DNA from: Streptomyces sp. NBC_00236
GTDB lineage: Bacteria; Actinomycetota; Actinomycetes; Streptomycetales; Streptomycetaceae
Direction of reading: 5' to 3'
NCBI RefSeq assembly: GCF_036195045.1
Contig: NZ_CP108100.1
Location: 6,572,001-6,636,000 of the forward strand
Length of the DNA: 64,000 nucleotides
How positions within the stretch are numbered: the first letter of the stretch is position 1; the number at the start of each line of letters is the position of its first letter. A program made the translations under genes and the position numbers. This document shows, one piece after another, positions 63,780 through 64,000 of the stretch. The notes beneath the pieces were generated by a model that saw nothing but the letters and a program-made list of their open reading frames with translations, did not search any database and was not told where the DNA came from.

Positions 63780-64000
63780 TCAGTACGGCTGCACCAGCAC
63801 GTGCGCGGCACCCGGGATGCCGACCTTCAGCAGCTCGTCCTCCTCGGGCGTCGTCTCCCCGCCCGTCTCCTGCTTGAGCACGGCGCGCGACAGGGCCTGC
63901 ACCCACATGGCACGGGGGCGGCGGCGGGCCTCCCAGGCACCGAGAGCGGCCGCGAGGTCCGCCTCGGCGTCCAGCGACTCGGCGAGCACCAGCGCGTCCT
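63780..64000 (-). CDS. FAD-dependent monooxygenase, C-terminal part (5' end outside window)
   Basis: Only the last 73 residues are present; the frame stays open to the window end. DALVLAESL followed by an AWEARRRPRAMWVQ segment is the C-terminal helix region after the second FAD motif in PHBH-type flavoprotein monooxygenases, and the tail is VGIPGAAHVLVQPY. It is convergent with the RidA gene. Being next to the aromatic CoA cluster, it could take part in the same pathway, but too little is visible to decide. Confidence 0.7.
   Translation of the reverse strand, partial: DALVLAESLDAEADLAAALGAWEARRRPRAMWVQALSRAVLKQETGGETTPEEDELLKVGIPGAAHVLVQPY

Overview
The window is a contiguous piece of a high-GC actinobacterial chromosome. 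Streptomyces or a very close relative is likely. The evidence is GC-rich third positions in every gene, frequent GTG/TTG starts, a conservon (cvn) operon, Tat-exported lipoproteins, sugar ABC transporters without their own ATPase (these usually share MsiK), a CebR-type operator, and several promoters that appear leaderless. I see no rRNA, tRNA, CRISPR array, insertion sequence or prophage gene. Functions are assigned by recognising motifs in the translations; no database search was run.

Layout. 1-4.6 kb: the tail of a sensor kinase, a sugar-nucleotide epimerase, a TetR/AidB-type acyl-CoA dehydrogenase operon and a membrane protein. 4.7-13.0 kb: an uncharacterised carbohydrate locus with a secreted BNR-repeat protein, a sugar ABC importer, a large FAD enzyme and an IclR regulator; two of its promoters carry a 65-bp near-identical element. 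13.2-19.5 kb: a DUF1963-like protein, a GH43 glycosidase behind a LacI-type operator, a secreted lipase, a Vat/CatB-type acetyltransferase and a macrolide glycosyltransferase preceded by a possible 8-codon leader ORF. 19.6-22.8 kb: etfBA, a TetR regulator and a DUF35 protein, tied together by paired copies of one palindrome. 22.8-28.5 kb: a response regulator fused to the start of a DedA protein, a GH74-CBM2 xyloglucanase with a CebR box, a small acidic protein and an alpha/beta hydrolase. 28.5-37.0 kb: a second sugar locus (SIS isomerase, DeoR, ABC importer, Gfo/Idh/MocA dehydrogenase, DUF3472-lectin protein). 37.4-45.3 kb: a metallo-beta-lactamase protein, a cvnABCD-P450 operon, a SepF-like protein, a MazG-like protein and an F420-type oxidoreductase. 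45.3-54.7 kb: tandem repeats, homocysteine methyltransferase, the Hen1/Pnkp RNA-repair pair, and an arginine deiminase / ornithine carbamoyltransferase / permease group. 54.7-63.7 kb: a HATPase protein and a CoA-dependent aromatic catabolic cluster (probably 2-aminobenzoate or salicylate) under a PaaX regulator, interrupted by a GNAT pseudogene. The window ends inside a flavin monooxygenase gene.

The most informative signals are repeated cis elements that define regulons: the 65-bp element at 6061 and 9732, the GGNACT-N-AGTNCC palindromes around the TetR gene at 21.5 kb, and a 31-bp promoter block shared at 55334 and 62095 in the PaaX cluster. The clearest structural oddities are the DedA-response regulator fusion, the P450 without the ExxR arginine, and the decayed GNAT gene.
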